Below are positions 8,472-21,998 of a stretch of 64,000 nt of DNA, one piece after another. The position numbers and the translations under genes are program-made. Below the pieces are notes generated by a model. It was not told the origin of the DNA. It saw only the letters and a list, made by a program, of their open reading frames with translations, and made no database searches. Origin of the DNA: an uncultured Myxococcales bacterium. GTDB taxonomy: Bacteria > Myxococcota_A > UBA9042. How positions within the stretch are numbered: the first letter of the stretch is position 1; each line of letters begins with the position of its first letter. The stretch is from the NCBI GenBank assembly GCA_903919145.1, contig CAIXGW010000357.1:1-64000 (forward strand), read 5' to 3'.

Positions 8472-9836
8472 CTACAGGTCAAACAGCATGCGCTCTGGCG
8501 CCTCGATGTTGTTCTTGATCCGCACCAAGAACTGCACGGCCTCGCGCCCATCGACAATGCGGTGGTCGTAAGACAGCGCCAGGTACATCATGGGCCGCAG
8601 CACAATCTGGCCGTTGACGCCGATGGGCCGCTCTTGGATGGCGTGCATGCCCAGGATGGCCGACTGCGGCGGGTTCAGAATCGGCGTGGACATCAGCGAA
8701 CCGTAGACACCGCCATTGGAAATGCTGAAGGTGCCGCCGGTCAGCTCGTCGATCTTGAGCTGGTTGGCCTTGGCGCGGCTGCCGAGGTCGGCCAGCTTCT
8801 TCTCAATGTCGGCAAAGTTCAGCTGGTCGCAGTCTCGCAGGACCGGCACTACCAGGCCTTTGCCGCCGCCCACCGCCACGCCGATGTCGTAGAAGTGCTG
8901 CAGCACCACGTCATTGCCGCGAATCTGACCGTTGACCAGCGGAAACGCCTTGAGCGCGTCGACTGCGGCCTTGACAAAGATCGACATGAACCCAAGCTTG
9001 ACGCCGTGCTTCTTGGTGAATTCGTCTTGCCAGCGCTTGCGCAGTTCCATCACGCCGGTCATGTCGACTTCGTTGAAAGTCGTCAAGATGGCGGCCGTCT
9101 GCTGCGCTTCTACCAGCCGCTGCGCCACCCGCTTGCGCAGGGGAGACATGGGGATGACTTCTTCGCGGCGCGCCCCCACAGCCGGCGGCGCTGCCCCGGC
9201 GGCTACCGGCGCCGCGGCCTGCCCCTTGGCAGCCGGGGCCGGTGGCACAGCTGGCGCTATGGCAGCCGCTGGGACCGGAGCAGCCGCTGGGGCCGGGGCT
9301 GGCACTGGCTCAGTGGCCGCATACACCAACGGAATGTTCAGGCCTTCAGACAGCTTGAGCGCCGCCGCCTGGGCATCTTGCTTGAGGATTCGCCCCCCAG
9401 GTCCAGAGCCGGCGACCGTGGCCGCATCCACGCCCGCCTGGGCCAGAATCCGCTGGGCTGACGGCATCACCACGGCGCCCGCCACCGGGCCAGCCACCGC
9501 CGCTGCCGGCGCGGGAGCCGCTACCGCCACCGGCACTGCTGCCTGCACTGGCACCGCCGGCTGCCCTGGCGCCACAGCTGCCGACGCCCCAGCTTGCAGG
9601 TAGCCAATCACCTCGCCAACGCGGGCTGACTCGCCATTTTGCTTAAGGATCTGCACAATCACGCCGGCCGCCGGGGCGGGGATGTCGACGTTGACTTTGT
9701 CGGTCTCCAGAGCCACCACGCTCTCGTCCAGCTTGACGGCGGCGCCCACTGGCTTCAGCCACTCAGCAATCAGCACCTCGCTGATCGACTCGCCCACCGT
9801 CGGCACCCTGATTTCCAGCTTGTTCTCAGATGACAT
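8472..9836 (-). CDS. sucB: Dihydrolipoyllysine-residue succinyltransferase, E2 of 2-oxoglutarate dehydrogenase
   Basis: E2 transfers the succinyl group from lipoyl-lysine to CoA and forms the core of the complex. The 454-aa protein has one lipoyl domain with the lipoylated lysine in '[13 protein letters not shown]', an Ala/Pro-rich linker, a peripheral-subunit-binding domain ('[22 protein letters not shown]'), a second long Ala/Pro linker, and the catalytic domain ending in '[16 protein letters not shown]' with the HxxxDG active site. One lipoyl domain and '[16 protein letters not shown]' favour SucB over AceF. The start at 9836 is set by AGGAG 8 nt upstream; the 24 preceding ORF codons lack family similarity. 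It lies 84 bp after sucA. Confidence 0.96.
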   Translation of the reverse strand: MSSENKLEIRVPTVGESISEVLIAEWLKPVGAAVKLDESVVALETDKVNVDIPAPAAGVIVQILKQNGESARVGEVIGYLQAGASAAVAPGQPAVPVQAAVPVAVAAPAPAAAVAGPVAGAVVMPSAQRILAQAGVDAATVAGSGPGGRILKQDAQAAALKLSEGLNIPLVYAATEPVPAPAPAAAPVPAAAIAPAVPPAPAAKGQAAAPVAAGAAPPAVGARREEVIPMSPLRKRVAQRLVEAQQTAAILTTFNEVDMTGVMELRKRWQDEFTKKHGVKLGFMSIFVKAAVDALKAFPLVNGQIRGNDVVLQHFYDIGVAVGGGKGLVVPVLRDCDQLNFADIEKKLADLGSRAKANQLKIDELTGGTFSISNGGVYGSLMSTPILNPPQSAILGMHAIQERPIGVNGQIVLRPMMYLALSYDHRIVDGREAVQFLVRIKNNIEAPERMLFDL

Positions 9837-9920
9837 GGACTCGACTCCTGACGCTTTTCGGCGAATGTGATCGGCGAAGGTCGCAGTGGCTGCGCCAACC
9901 CCAACCAAATGGGGCGCAGC

Positions 9921-13079
<3,159 letters not shown>

Positions 13080-13449
13080 CGGTTGCTCCGGGTAGGGTCG
13101 CTGAGAGGGGGGCTGGTCGGCGCGGTGACGCGTTGGCGCCGCCCCCAGGGGCGCAACAGGATGCTCGCAGCGCGGCGACTTGTCCATGCTGGCGCAGGCA
13201 AAGCGCAAGGGCTGACCAAGATGCATTTGATGTTTCAGCCAGTTGCCGGGCAGTCCAGCGCTCGCCGGCTGTCAATCCACCGGGCCGGCGCCAGCGGCAG
13301 CCGCAGCCCAATTCCCCCGGCAAGCAGCAGCTCAGAGGACGAGTCGCGGCGGTGCTGGCAGCGGGCGGCAGGGCGTGGGTCCGGCGCCAGTCCATCGACG
13401 CGGCAGCACTAATTGGCTGTGGCGGCGGTCCTGGAAGCCGGTTGCTTGG
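13080..13449. other. Gene-free region upstream of sucA
   Basis: The region contains the sucA ribosome-binding site. The sucA frame stays open to 13226 but without recognisable similarity. I see no convincing promoter hexamers, repeat or RNA gene. Confidence 0.5.
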
Positions 13450-13707
13450 CTACTTCTCAGCTTTCTCTGGCTTCTCGCCCTTTTCGGGGGCGCCAGTGCG
13501 GGCCGACATGTGCAGCGAGTCGGCCTTCTCCTGCATGCTGGCCAGCTTGCGGTAGAGCTGCGAGAAGTGCGGGTTCTCAATGTACTTCATCAACGGATTG
13601 CGGCCGCGGAACTCCTGCGAGGTCGCCTGGTCGATGATGTCCTTGAGAATGCGAATCTCTTGGCGCGTAAAGGAGTTGGAAACGCGGACAATGTTGGTCT
13701 TGCTCAT
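13450..13707 (-). CDS. Small conserved-looking protein of unknown function (85 aa)
   Basis: The ATG at 13707 has AGGA about 6 nt upstream. The protein starts 'MSKTNIVRVSNSFTRQEIR', is rich in charged and helix-forming residues, and has the pattern 'ILKDIIDQATSQEFRGRNP' followed by a helix 'LYRKLASMQEKADSL'. It ends in a Lys/Glu/Pro tail. No signal peptide, membrane segment or cysteines are seen, so it is probably cytosolic and helical. I do not recognise the family. It is isolated, on the same strand as sucA and 195 bp downstream of the GT-C gene. Confidence 0.7.
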   Translation of the reverse strand: MSKTNIVRVSNSFTRQEIRILKDIIDQATSQEFRGRNPLMKYIENPHFSQLYRKLASMQEKADSLHMSARTGAPEKGEKPEKAEK

Positions 13708-13902
13708 GGAGATTCCTGAACGGCGATGGGGCCCAAGGTGGCGCTATGGTGACCAGTGCGGCGGCTTTTTTGACCAGACTCGCTCGGAGAGAACGGTGCA
13801 GCAGGCCGAAGCGCACAGCACCGCGGCTTCTTCCCGAGGCGTCGATCTTGCACCAGATCGCGGCGATCAGAAAAGGGGCAGGCCCACAACCGAGCAAAAA
13901 CG

Positions 13903-16368
13903 CTATCGGTGACCGGGGCAGCGCGCCTTGCCCAAACGCCAGTCTAAAGGGTCCCTTGCATAAGTATGGAATTCTCCGCGCAATCCTCGCGGATCGAAGT
14001 CTACCATCGGCTTGATGAAGCCGCCGCGCACCGGCACGGCCGGGTCGATCAGCGCCTCCAGGCCGGCGCATGGCGTAGAAACATCTGGCAGATCAACGGC
14101 TTGACAAGCCGGACCCAGGAACACATAGGCCGGTTGGGGCGGCGTCCCGTTGCGACAGAGCTTCTGGTACTCTGCAAGGGTCACAACCTTGGATTCTGGC
14201 CCTTCTTCCGACCACTTGCCTACTGGAAAGTCAGCCACCACATGACGTTTCTCCGAGCCGCGCTCGGGCGCCACCAGCCACAGCACGCCGCGCTCGTCGC
14301 CCAGTTCGCGGCGCAGGACCTGATAGGCCTGGCCCTGGGCATCCAGCGAATGGGTTGCCGCCGAACCCAGCAGCACCTGCACCACTGCGGCCAGCAGCGC
14401 CACCGCCGCCACACCTTTGCCAATCAGCAGCTGAGAGGGCGGCAGCAGGTCGGCAAAGCGCATGGCAAACGCCCCAGAAATCAGCCAAACCGCCATCATC
14501 GGCGCCTGGTAGCGCGCGGCGTCGGTCACGCATGCCACAACCACCAAACCGGCAGCCCCCAGCGCTCCGCAGCCGGCCAGCCACGCCAGCAGGGTCCACG
14601 CCGCCAGCGCACGGCCATGCACCCGCCGCTGCGCCCACAGGCCGCCCAGGCCCAGCGCCGCCACCGAAGTCGTGAACGCCGTGGCCACCCAAGCCCGGTC
14701 CCACCACAGCTCAAAGGACCAGAACACGCTGGGAAAGGGCAGGGCATTCTCTTGCACAGACAGCCGGTTGCCCAGTAGCTCTGGCCGCAGCGACCAGTGC
14801 CAGGCCGCCGCCAGCCCAACCGCCAGCGCGCCGACAGCCAGGGCCAGCAGATTCCAGCCGCCCGGCAGCCAGCGCCAGACGCCGCCAGCCACCGAAGCGG
14901 CAGAGGCTGAGACACCAGAGCCGGCGGAAGCAGTGGAGGGGGACCCTTGCAGAACATCCTCCAGCTCCAGCGGTTTTGGCTCACTCGGCCCATCGTCGGC
15001 GGGTTGAAGGGCCGGCGAGGGCAGGGCACGCGGGCCCCGCGCAACCAGCGACGGATGAAGGAATTCGACCCGGACGTCATCGCCGGCTGCGCCAAAACCG
15101 TCGGGGACCAGCTCAGCCACCGCCTCGGCCGCCGCGGTACCCGCAGCACCGCCAGCTGCCAGGCCAGCTGCGCCCGGCTTGAGGCTCAGGGCCCAAGCGC
15201 ACAACCCAGCGCCCACCGCCAGCATCGGCCCCAAGGGGTGCCCCCAGGCCAAGAGGAGTAGGGCGGCCACAACCCCCACCAGGTCCCAGCGCCCTGCCCT
15301 TGGCGGCGAGGGCGGAGAAGCCAGCCACAGCGCAGCCGCCACCAGGAATTGCGCAACCACCAAAGTACTTTCTGAGTGGGCCACCCTCGCCGCCGCCGGC
15401 GCGGCCGCCATCACCAGCGCTCCCACCAGGCCAGCCAGCCAGCGCCCGCTGACCCGCCGCGCCGTCACTGCCGCCAGCGCCACCGCCAAGGCCCCCACCG
15501 CGGCGGCCCAGCGGCCCACGGCATCGTGGTGGTCGCCAAACAGCGGTACCGTCCAGCGCTGCAGCTGCCACCACGCTGGCCCGTAGTCGGCCAACAGCGC
15601 CGCAGCCCGGCCATCCAGCTCGGGCAGCGCCAGCGCCACCCCAAGCTCGCGAAAGGCGTGGTCATCGGCGTGCAGTGGAGTCAGCGGCATCGATCGCCGC
15701 AGCGCCGCCGCCGCCGCCAGCACCAGCGCCCCGACCACAAAGGTGATCCAGGTCCGCGGCGGCCGCCAGGCCTTGGCCAGCATCGCCAGCACCAACACCA
15801 GCCAGGCCAGCGCCGACGCCACAGCTTGGGGGCCCGCCAATTCCACTGGCGCCGCGCCGCGTTCTATGGGGGTCCCCCCCGGGTTGGGCCTGGCCGCAGC
15901 CGCTGGCCCGCGCGGTCGCTGATCGGCGGAGTCGGCGGCGGCAAAGAAGCGCCCGTCGTCGCTGCGGGTCACGGCGGCGGCCAGCTTGTCGATCGCGTCC
16001 TTGAGCGGCCCGGCGGCCACGTCGGCCCGCTGTAGCGCAAAAGCCGTAGGCCCAGCCTGCGCCACCAGCTCCAGCTGAGCCCGGCCGCCGCGGGCGTCGC
16101 CGACTTCCAGGACCACCCGCTGGGCTTCAATCCGCACCTGCTGCAGCACCACCCCGGGCACCACCTCGGCGCCATCGCGGTGGGGCGCCAGCAGCGCCAG
16201 CACCTCGGCCTCGCGGCCCGGCCCAATGTACTGTTGCGCTTGGGCCGTTGTCGGCAGCCCCACAGACTGCAGCGCCAGCGCCGCCACCAGCTGCAGCAGC
16301 GCCAACCGCCACGGGCCGACCCGCCGCAAAGGCTTTAGGTGGCAGGGTTTTTTCGAAATGCCGGTCAT
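13903..16368 (-). CDS. Polytopic membrane protein, GT-C (PMT/ArnT-like) glycosyltransferase candidate
   Basis: This 821-aa protein begins with a signal-like segment (LALLQLVAALALQSVGLPTTAQA) and an extracytoplasmic domain of about 140 residues. About ten hydrophobic segments follow. The first long loop contains 'HADDHAFRELGVALALPEL', with the acidic pair typical of GT-C enzymes that use polyprenyl-phosphate sugars. A later loop has 'RVAHSESTLVVAQFLVAAALW', as in PMT_2-type proteins. An Ala/Pro/Ser-rich loop of about 80 residues divides the membrane part, and a soluble C-terminus follows. The acceptor is unknown. It lies 3 bp after the OB-fold-like lipoprotein gene and has no clear SD, so translation is probably coupled. 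Confidence 0.7.
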   Translation of the reverse strand: MTGISKKPCHLKPLRRVGPWRLALLQLVAALALQSVGLPTTAQAQQYIGPGREAEVLALLAPHRDGAEVVPGVVLQQVRIEAQRVVLEVGDARGGRAQLELVAQAGPTAFALQRADVAAGPLKDAIDKLAAAVTRSDDGRFFAAADSADQRPRGPAAAARPNPGGTPIERGAAPVELAGPQAVASALAWLVLVLAMLAKAWRPPRTWITFVVGALVLAAAAALRRSMPLTPLHADDHAFRELGVALALPELDGRAAALLADYGPAWWQLQRWTVPLFGDHHDAVGRWAAAVGALAVALAAVTARRVSGRWLAGLVGALVMAAAPAAARVAHSESTLVVAQFLVAAALWLASPPSPPRAGRWDLVGVVAALLLLAWGHPLGPMLAVGAGLCAWALSLKPGAAGLAAGGAAGTAAAEAVAELVPDGFGAAGDDVRVEFLHPSLVARGPRALPSPALQPADDGPSEPKPLELEDVLQGSPSTASAGSGVSASAASVAGGVWRWLPGGWNLLALAVGALAVGLAAAWHWSLRPELLGNRLSVQENALPFPSVFWSFELWWDRAWVATAFTTSVAALGLGGLWAQRRVHGRALAAWTLLAWLAGCGALGAAGLVVVACVTDAARYQAPMMAVWLISGAFAMRFADLLPPSQLLIGKGVAAVALLAAVVQVLLGSAATHSLDAQGQAYQVLRRELGDERGVLWLVAPERGSEKRHVVADFPVGKWSEEGPESKVVTLAEYQKLCRNGTPPQPAYVFLGPACQAVDLPDVSTPCAGLEALIDPAVPVRGGFIKPMVDFDPRGLRGEFHTYARDPLDWRLGKARCPGHR

Positions 16369-16371
16369 CGG

Positions 16372-16908
16372 TTAGGGCTGACCGGCAGGTTCCGCCGGCG
16401 GTGGCAGGGGCGCCAGCAGCAGCATGCCCGTTGGCGAGAAGTACACGCCATCGGCGCTGGACTGGCCAAACCGCCCCTTGAGAGAGACGCGCTGGCCGAC
16501 CAGCAGGTGCCGCGCTTCCAGGTCGCGCTCGCCACCCACCAGCAGGCGCCGCCCCAGCCCATCAGCCTGGTCAGATAACCACAGGTGCGGCGCGGGCTTG
16601 CACAGCTTCTCCGTCACCGGGCACACCGAGATCGAGGCCACGTAGCCGCGCACCCACAGCTCCTCGGGCACCGACTTCTTGTCGCTGGTGAGCAGGCCCG
16701 ACACAGAATACGCGCCATCTTCTGGGTACTTGACCGGCGGACGCTGCGGGTCCAGCTCGGGCACCGCCGGCAGGTCCGCCTTGCCGGGCTTGGGGGTGCG
16801 CTTGGCGTGCTCTGGGGGGGCTTGGACGCCACAGGCCGGCAGCCAAGCGATCGCCGTCAGGGCCACCGTCAGCGACAACACAGCATACATCCATGGCTTT
16901 TTTGGCAT
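16372..16908 (-). CDS. Lipoprotein with OB-fold-like domain
   Basis: From the ATG at 16908 (GGAAGG 5 nt upstream) the 178-aa protein has a model lipoprotein signal (MPKKPWMYAVLSL...WLPACG). An ATG seven codons earlier is possible but its SD is too close. After a Pro/Lys-rich linker, the segments 'LWVRGYVASISVCP', 'PHLWLSDQADG', 'LLVGQRVSLKGRFG' and 'YFSPTGMLLL' follow the strand pattern of tRNA_anti-like OB folds found in bacterial lipoproteins. A pair of cysteines (CPVTEKLC) may form a disulfide. It is probably co-transcribed with the lipoprotein at 18327 and the GT-C gene. The ligand is unknown. Confidence 0.65.
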   Translation of the reverse strand: MPKKPWMYAVLSLTVALTAIAWLPACGVQAPPEHAKRTPKPGKADLPAVPELDPQRPPVKYPEDGAYSVSGLLTSDKKSVPEELWVRGYVASISVCPVTEKLCKPAPHLWLSDQADGLGRRLLVGGERDLEARHLLVGQRVSLKGRFGQSSADGVYFSPTGMLLLAPLPPPAEPAGQP

Positions 16909-16953
16909 CCTGGCCTTCCAACTGGTCATTCTCCGACCCCTGCGCTGTTGCGC

Positions 16954-18327
16954 CTACTTGGACAGCACCGGGATCCGCCCCGGCAGCGACACGATCATCA
17001 GCGCATCGGGGATGACAAAAACATCAACGCCGCCCAGCGAAGTCGCCTTGCCATCGACCCACGACGTCGCCGCGATGCGGTTGGCGCCGGGCATCAGGTC
17101 CACCGCGGCAAAGCGGCCCAGGGTGTCGGTGGCGGTGTTGGTCTTGACGGGCACGGTGTCGTCCTCGTTGTCATTGAAGTAGGCAAAACCCTTGGGCTGA
17201 ACTCCCAGTCCTACCTTGGCGTTGTGGATGGCCCAGCCGCCGCGGCCGCCGGTCACGCCGCAGTCGCGGATGCGTCCGCCAATCACGCCGTGGGGGTACT
17301 CGATCTCGCCGACGCCCAGGGTGTTGGGCACCAGCGTCCACTGGCCCTCGCCAACGATGGTTGGGTTGACGCGATAGGTGTCCTTGTCTACGTACTTGCT
17401 TGGCTGCTTGCCGGCGCCCTTGGCATCGGTGTGGCCAGCAAACAGCACGATGTCCCAGTAGTAACCAGGATGCCACTTGTCCTTGGCATTCAAGCCGCGA
17501 ACGCGGACCACCAGGCGGGTGTTGGTGGGCACGTTGTCAATGGCGTAGACACCGTGGGTGCGGATGCAGATCTTCTGGACGGCGCCGGACTCCTTGCGGC
17601 ACTCGTAGCCGCCCGGGCAGTCCATGTGCTTAGAGCAGCCCTCGTCGGCCTTTTTGGCGCTGGCCAGGTCCAAGCCGGCCTCGGCGGCCTTGTCTGGGTC
17701 AACCGACACCGTGGTGCCAATGGGCTTGCCGACTTTGTCGCTGAGAAAGCAGGCGTCGCGCTTGTCGTCATCTTCTATGCCTACGCAAGCTTCCGGGTGA
17801 AACTTGGCCAGCTCAAAGACGGCCACTTCAACGTTGACGGTCACGCCGCCGCCGCCAAAGCGGTCCACGCGGCCCCACATCGTCACCGCGGTTGGGCCGG
17901 TCTGGCCCTTGATCTGATCTTCAAACGGTTGATCGACGCAGCCCAGCTCGACCTTGTCTTTGGTCGGCAGATAATCGTTGCCGGGGTCGGTCACTTCAGC
18001 GACTTGCTCGGCCTTGGGCTCCACCGTGCAGACGCCCGATGCGCACATCTTGCCGGTGGCGCAAGGCTTGCTGGCGCTGCAAATCGCTTTGAACGATGGC
18101 GTGCTGGTGTCCGCGCTGCCAGAGGAATCGCCGGCTGCGCTGGCGTCGGTGGTGGCGGTGGCGTCGGCGGCCAAGCCGTCGCTGCTGCTGGCGTCTGCAG
18201 AGCTCGAGCTCTCTGAGCCGCAGGCCATCGCCGCCGCCGCGACCACGCCGATCAGCAGAGCTCGGAGCGCAAAGCCCGCCTCAACCTGGGGGTGACCCTT
18301 ATGGAACCACTTTGCGCGCATAGACAT
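16954..18327 (-). CDS. Surface lipoprotein with Cys-rich motif and carboxypeptidase-regulatory-like C-terminus
   Basis: This 457-aa protein starts at 18327 (MSMRAKWF), with GAGG 6 nt upstream; the ORF's 33 earlier codons are not needed. The lipobox is AMACG, followed by a Ser/Ala/Asp-rich stalk. A short Cys module (CSASKPCATGKMCASGVC) follows, of a kind frequent in myxobacterial surface proteins. The middle has further Cys pairs (CSKHMDCPGGYEC). The C-terminus ('DTLGRFAAVDLMPGANRIAA') resembles carboxypeptidase-regulatory-like beta-sandwich domains. It is probably exposed at the outer membrane or in the periplasm. It is divergent from nadE across a 238-bp region with an AT-rich dyad. Confidence 0.7.
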   Translation of the reverse strand: MSMRAKWFHKGHPQVEAGFALRALLIGVVAAAAMACGSESSSSADASSSDGLAADATATTDASAAGDSSGSADTSTPSFKAICSASKPCATGKMCASGVCTVEPKAEQVAEVTDPGNDYLPTKDKVELGCVDQPFEDQIKGQTGPTAVTMWGRVDRFGGGGVTVNVEVAVFELAKFHPEACVGIEDDDKRDACFLSDKVGKPIGTTVSVDPDKAAEAGLDLASAKKADEGCSKHMDCPGGYECRKESGAVQKICIRTHGVYAIDNVPTNTRLVVRVRGLNAKDKWHPGYYWDIVLFAGHTDAKGAGKQPSKYVDKDTYRVNPTIVGEGQWTLVPNTLGVGEIEYPHGVIGGRIRDCGVTGGRGGWAIHNAKVGLGVQPKGFAYFNDNEDDTVPVKTNTATDTLGRFAAVDLMPGANRIAATSWVDGKATSLGGVDVFVIPDALMIVSLPGRIPVLSK

Positions 18328-18398
18328 TTGAACCTCATGACCGCATTCCAGCAAATCCGCCTGGCGAAGCGTCAGGATAGCGGCACTTGGCGGTTGGG

Positions 18399-18425
18399 GC
18401 AATCGGTTCAGGCGCAATCGGTTCA
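18399..18425. repeat. 12-bp direct repeat GCAATCGGTTCA
   Basis: Two exact copies at 18399-18410 and 18414-18425 give a 15-bp period in the divergent region between the lipoprotein and nadE. Such spacing could be a regulator site, but chance duplication is possible. Confidence 0.6.
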
Positions 18426-18444
18426 AGGGCCCTGCCCGCTGCTA

Positions 18445-18480
18445 CCAATTGGATAGTTTACATAATACCTATTATCAGAC
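18445..18480. promoter_or_regulatory. AT-rich island with dyad ATAATA-CC-TATTAT
   Basis: A markedly AT-rich patch in GC-rich surroundings holds a perfect 6+6 inverted repeat at 18462-18475. TATTAT reads as a five-of-six -10 on either strand. It lies about 90 bp before nadE and 135 bp before the divergent lipoprotein start, so it may be an operator or promoter core for either gene. Confidence 0.4.
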
Positions 18481-18565
18481 GTCACTGATACCGGCGCAAT
18501 GCGCCCTACACCGGCCGGCGGCGGCGGGTTCCGGTTCCTGGGCTGCGCTGGTACACTGCGCGCCC

Positions 18566-20290
18566 ATGCGCGTCCGCCTTGCCCAACTCGACCCGACTAT
18601 CGCTGACCTGGACTCCAACCTTGCCTTGGTGGTCGCAGCCTGCCACCGCGCCCGCGCGGCCGGTGACGACGCCGTGCTGACCCCAGAGCTGGCGCTGTGC
18701 GGCTATCCACCGCTGGATCTGCTGGAGCGGCCCTCTTTTCTCAACGCTGCGGTCGAGCGCCTGCCTGAGCTGCGCGCCGCGTCTCAGGGCCTGGTGCTGG
18801 TGGTCGGTGCGGCGGTGCCGGCTGGCTGGGCCGGTGTGGCGGACCCACGGCGAGCGGCCGCCAACGCAGCGCTGGTGCTGGTCGACGGCGTTCACGTCGC
18901 CACCGTGGTCAAGCGGCTGCTGCCGACCTATGACGTCTTTGACGAGGATCGCTGGTTTGCGCCGGGCTCGACGCCGGGCGTGGTCGACGTGCCGCTGCGC
19001 AATGGCCAGCGCGTCCGCATGGGCGTGACCATCTGCGAAGACATCTGGTCTGGCGAGGATGACGGCCCCCAGCGCTACGCCTGCGACCCCGTGGCCGAGG
19101 TGGTCGCCGCGGGCGCCCAGGTCATGCTCAACCTCTCAGCGTCGCCTTTTGACCTGGGCAAGGCTGCGCGCCGGCTGGCGCTGGTGCGCGAACACGCCGT
19201 GGCCCACCAGCTGCCAATCGCCTACTGCAACCAGGTCGGCGGCAACGACCAGCTGATCTTTGACGGCCGCTCTTTTGCCGTGGCCGGCGATGGCCGACTG
19301 CTGGCGGCCGCTGCTGCCTTTGCCCAAGACGAGCTGGTGGTCGACCTGGCCCCCAGCTCCGCTCGGGCGCCCAGCAGCGAGCCCACCAGCGATCCCACAG
19401 ATGTTCCGCCGGGCTTTGCCCTGAGCAAGCCCCGCGAGGCCCGCGCGGCCCTGGTGCTGGGCGTGCGCGATTACGTGCGCAAGTGTGGATTTAAGCAAGT
19501 GCTTCTTGGCCTGTCTGGCGGCATTGACTCCGCCCTGACCGCCGCCATCGCCGTAGAGGCCCTGGGCGCCGAGTGCGTGTTTGGCGTGGCGATGCCCGGG
19601 CCGTACAGCAGCGCCGGCAGCGTAGACGATGCCCTGGCTTTGGCGGCCAACCTGGGGATCCGCTGCCCGATAGTGCCCATCACCGATCCTTATCAGACGT
19701 TGCTGCAGACCCTGGCCCCAGAGCTGCAGAACTGGCCCGGCTCGGCCCACGACATCACCGACCAGAATCTGCAGGCGCGGCTGCGCGGTACCACGCTGAT
19801 GGCCCTGTCAAACCGCAGCGGCGCCTTGCTGCTGACCACCGGCAACAAGTCCGAGCTGGCCGTGGGCTACTGCACCCTCTACGGCGACATGAACGGCGGC
19901 CTGGCGGTCATTGGCGACCTGCCCAAAATGCTCGTCTATGCAGTTTCTGAGACCTACAATGACGATGTAGCCAGTGAGGGTCGCGAGATCATCCCGGTTT
20001 CTACGCTGAAGAAGCCGCCATCGGCTGAGCTGGCGCCCAACCAGACCGACCAGGACAGCCTGCCGCCTTACCCACTGCTCGATGCGATCCTCGAGCGCTA
20101 CCTGGAGCACGGCTTTGAGCCGCAAACCCTTGTGGAGCAGGGCTATGACCCGGCGATCGTCCGCAAGATCGTGCGGCTGGTAGAGATCAGTGAATTCAAG
20201 CGCCGCCAGGCCGCGCCGGTGCTAAGGGTGACCCGCAAGGCGTTTGGCACGGGGCGGCGGATGCCCATGGCCCGCGCGATGCCCAGATAG
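18566..20290 (+). CDS. nadE: Glutamine-dependent NAD+ synthetase
   Basis: The enzyme amidates nicotinate adenine dinucleotide to NAD+ using glutamine-derived ammonia. The 574-aa protein has an N-terminal nitrilase-type glutaminase with its triad visible: Glu in 'LTPELALCGYPP', Lys in 'VVKRLLPTYDVFDEDRWF', Cys in 'GVTICEDIW'. The C-terminal synthetase follows, with the PP-loop 'LGLSGGIDSALTAAIA' and 'TTGNKSELAVGYCTLYGD'. The ORF's first 39 codons precede the domain and are excluded. No SD is seen before 18566. A TACACT hexamer ends only 10 bp upstream, so the message may be leaderless; this is inference. malQ follows after 55 bp. Confidence 0.96.
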   Translation: MRVRLAQLDPTIADLDSNLALVVAACHRARAAGDDAVLTPELALCGYPPLDLLERPSFLNAAVERLPELRAASQGLVLVVGAAVPAGWAGVADPRRAAANAALVLVDGVHVATVVKRLLPTYDVFDEDRWFAPGSTPGVVDVPLRNGQRVRMGVTICEDIWSGEDDGPQRYACDPVAEVVAAGAQVMLNLSASPFDLGKAARRLALVREHAVAHQLPIAYCNQVGGNDQLIFDGRSFAVAGDGRLLAAAAAFAQDELVVDLAPSSARAPSSEPTSDPTDVPPGFALSKPREARAALVLGVRDYVRKCGFKQVLLGLSGGIDSALTAAIAVEALGAECVFGVAMPGPYSSAGSVDDALALAANLGIRCPIVPITDPYQTLLQTLAPELQNWPGSAHDITDQNLQARLRGTTLMALSNRSGALLLTTGNKSELAVGYCTLYGDMNGGLAVIGDLPKMLVYAVSETYNDDVASEGREIIPVSTLKKPPSAELAPNQTDQDSLPPYPLLDAILERYLEHGFEPQTLVEQGYDPAIVRKIVRLVEISEFKRRQAAPVLRVTRKAFGTGRRMPMARAMPR

Positions 20291-20345
20291 CCGGGCCCAC
20301 CGCCCTACCCTGCGCTGCGTCGCAGATTTTCCAGTGGAGTTTCAA

Positions 20346-21854
<1,509 letters not shown>

Positions 21855-21998
21855 GCAATGGCGGATCTCCCGCCGCCCCTGAGCCCACCGCCCTTGCGTG
21901 ACGCAGTGGTGGCGCGCGGCTCTCGACATCGCCCATCGCCCAGCCCATAGTAACAGCGTAGGTTCACGCGATTCGCACGGACTGCGCAGGAGGACGCA

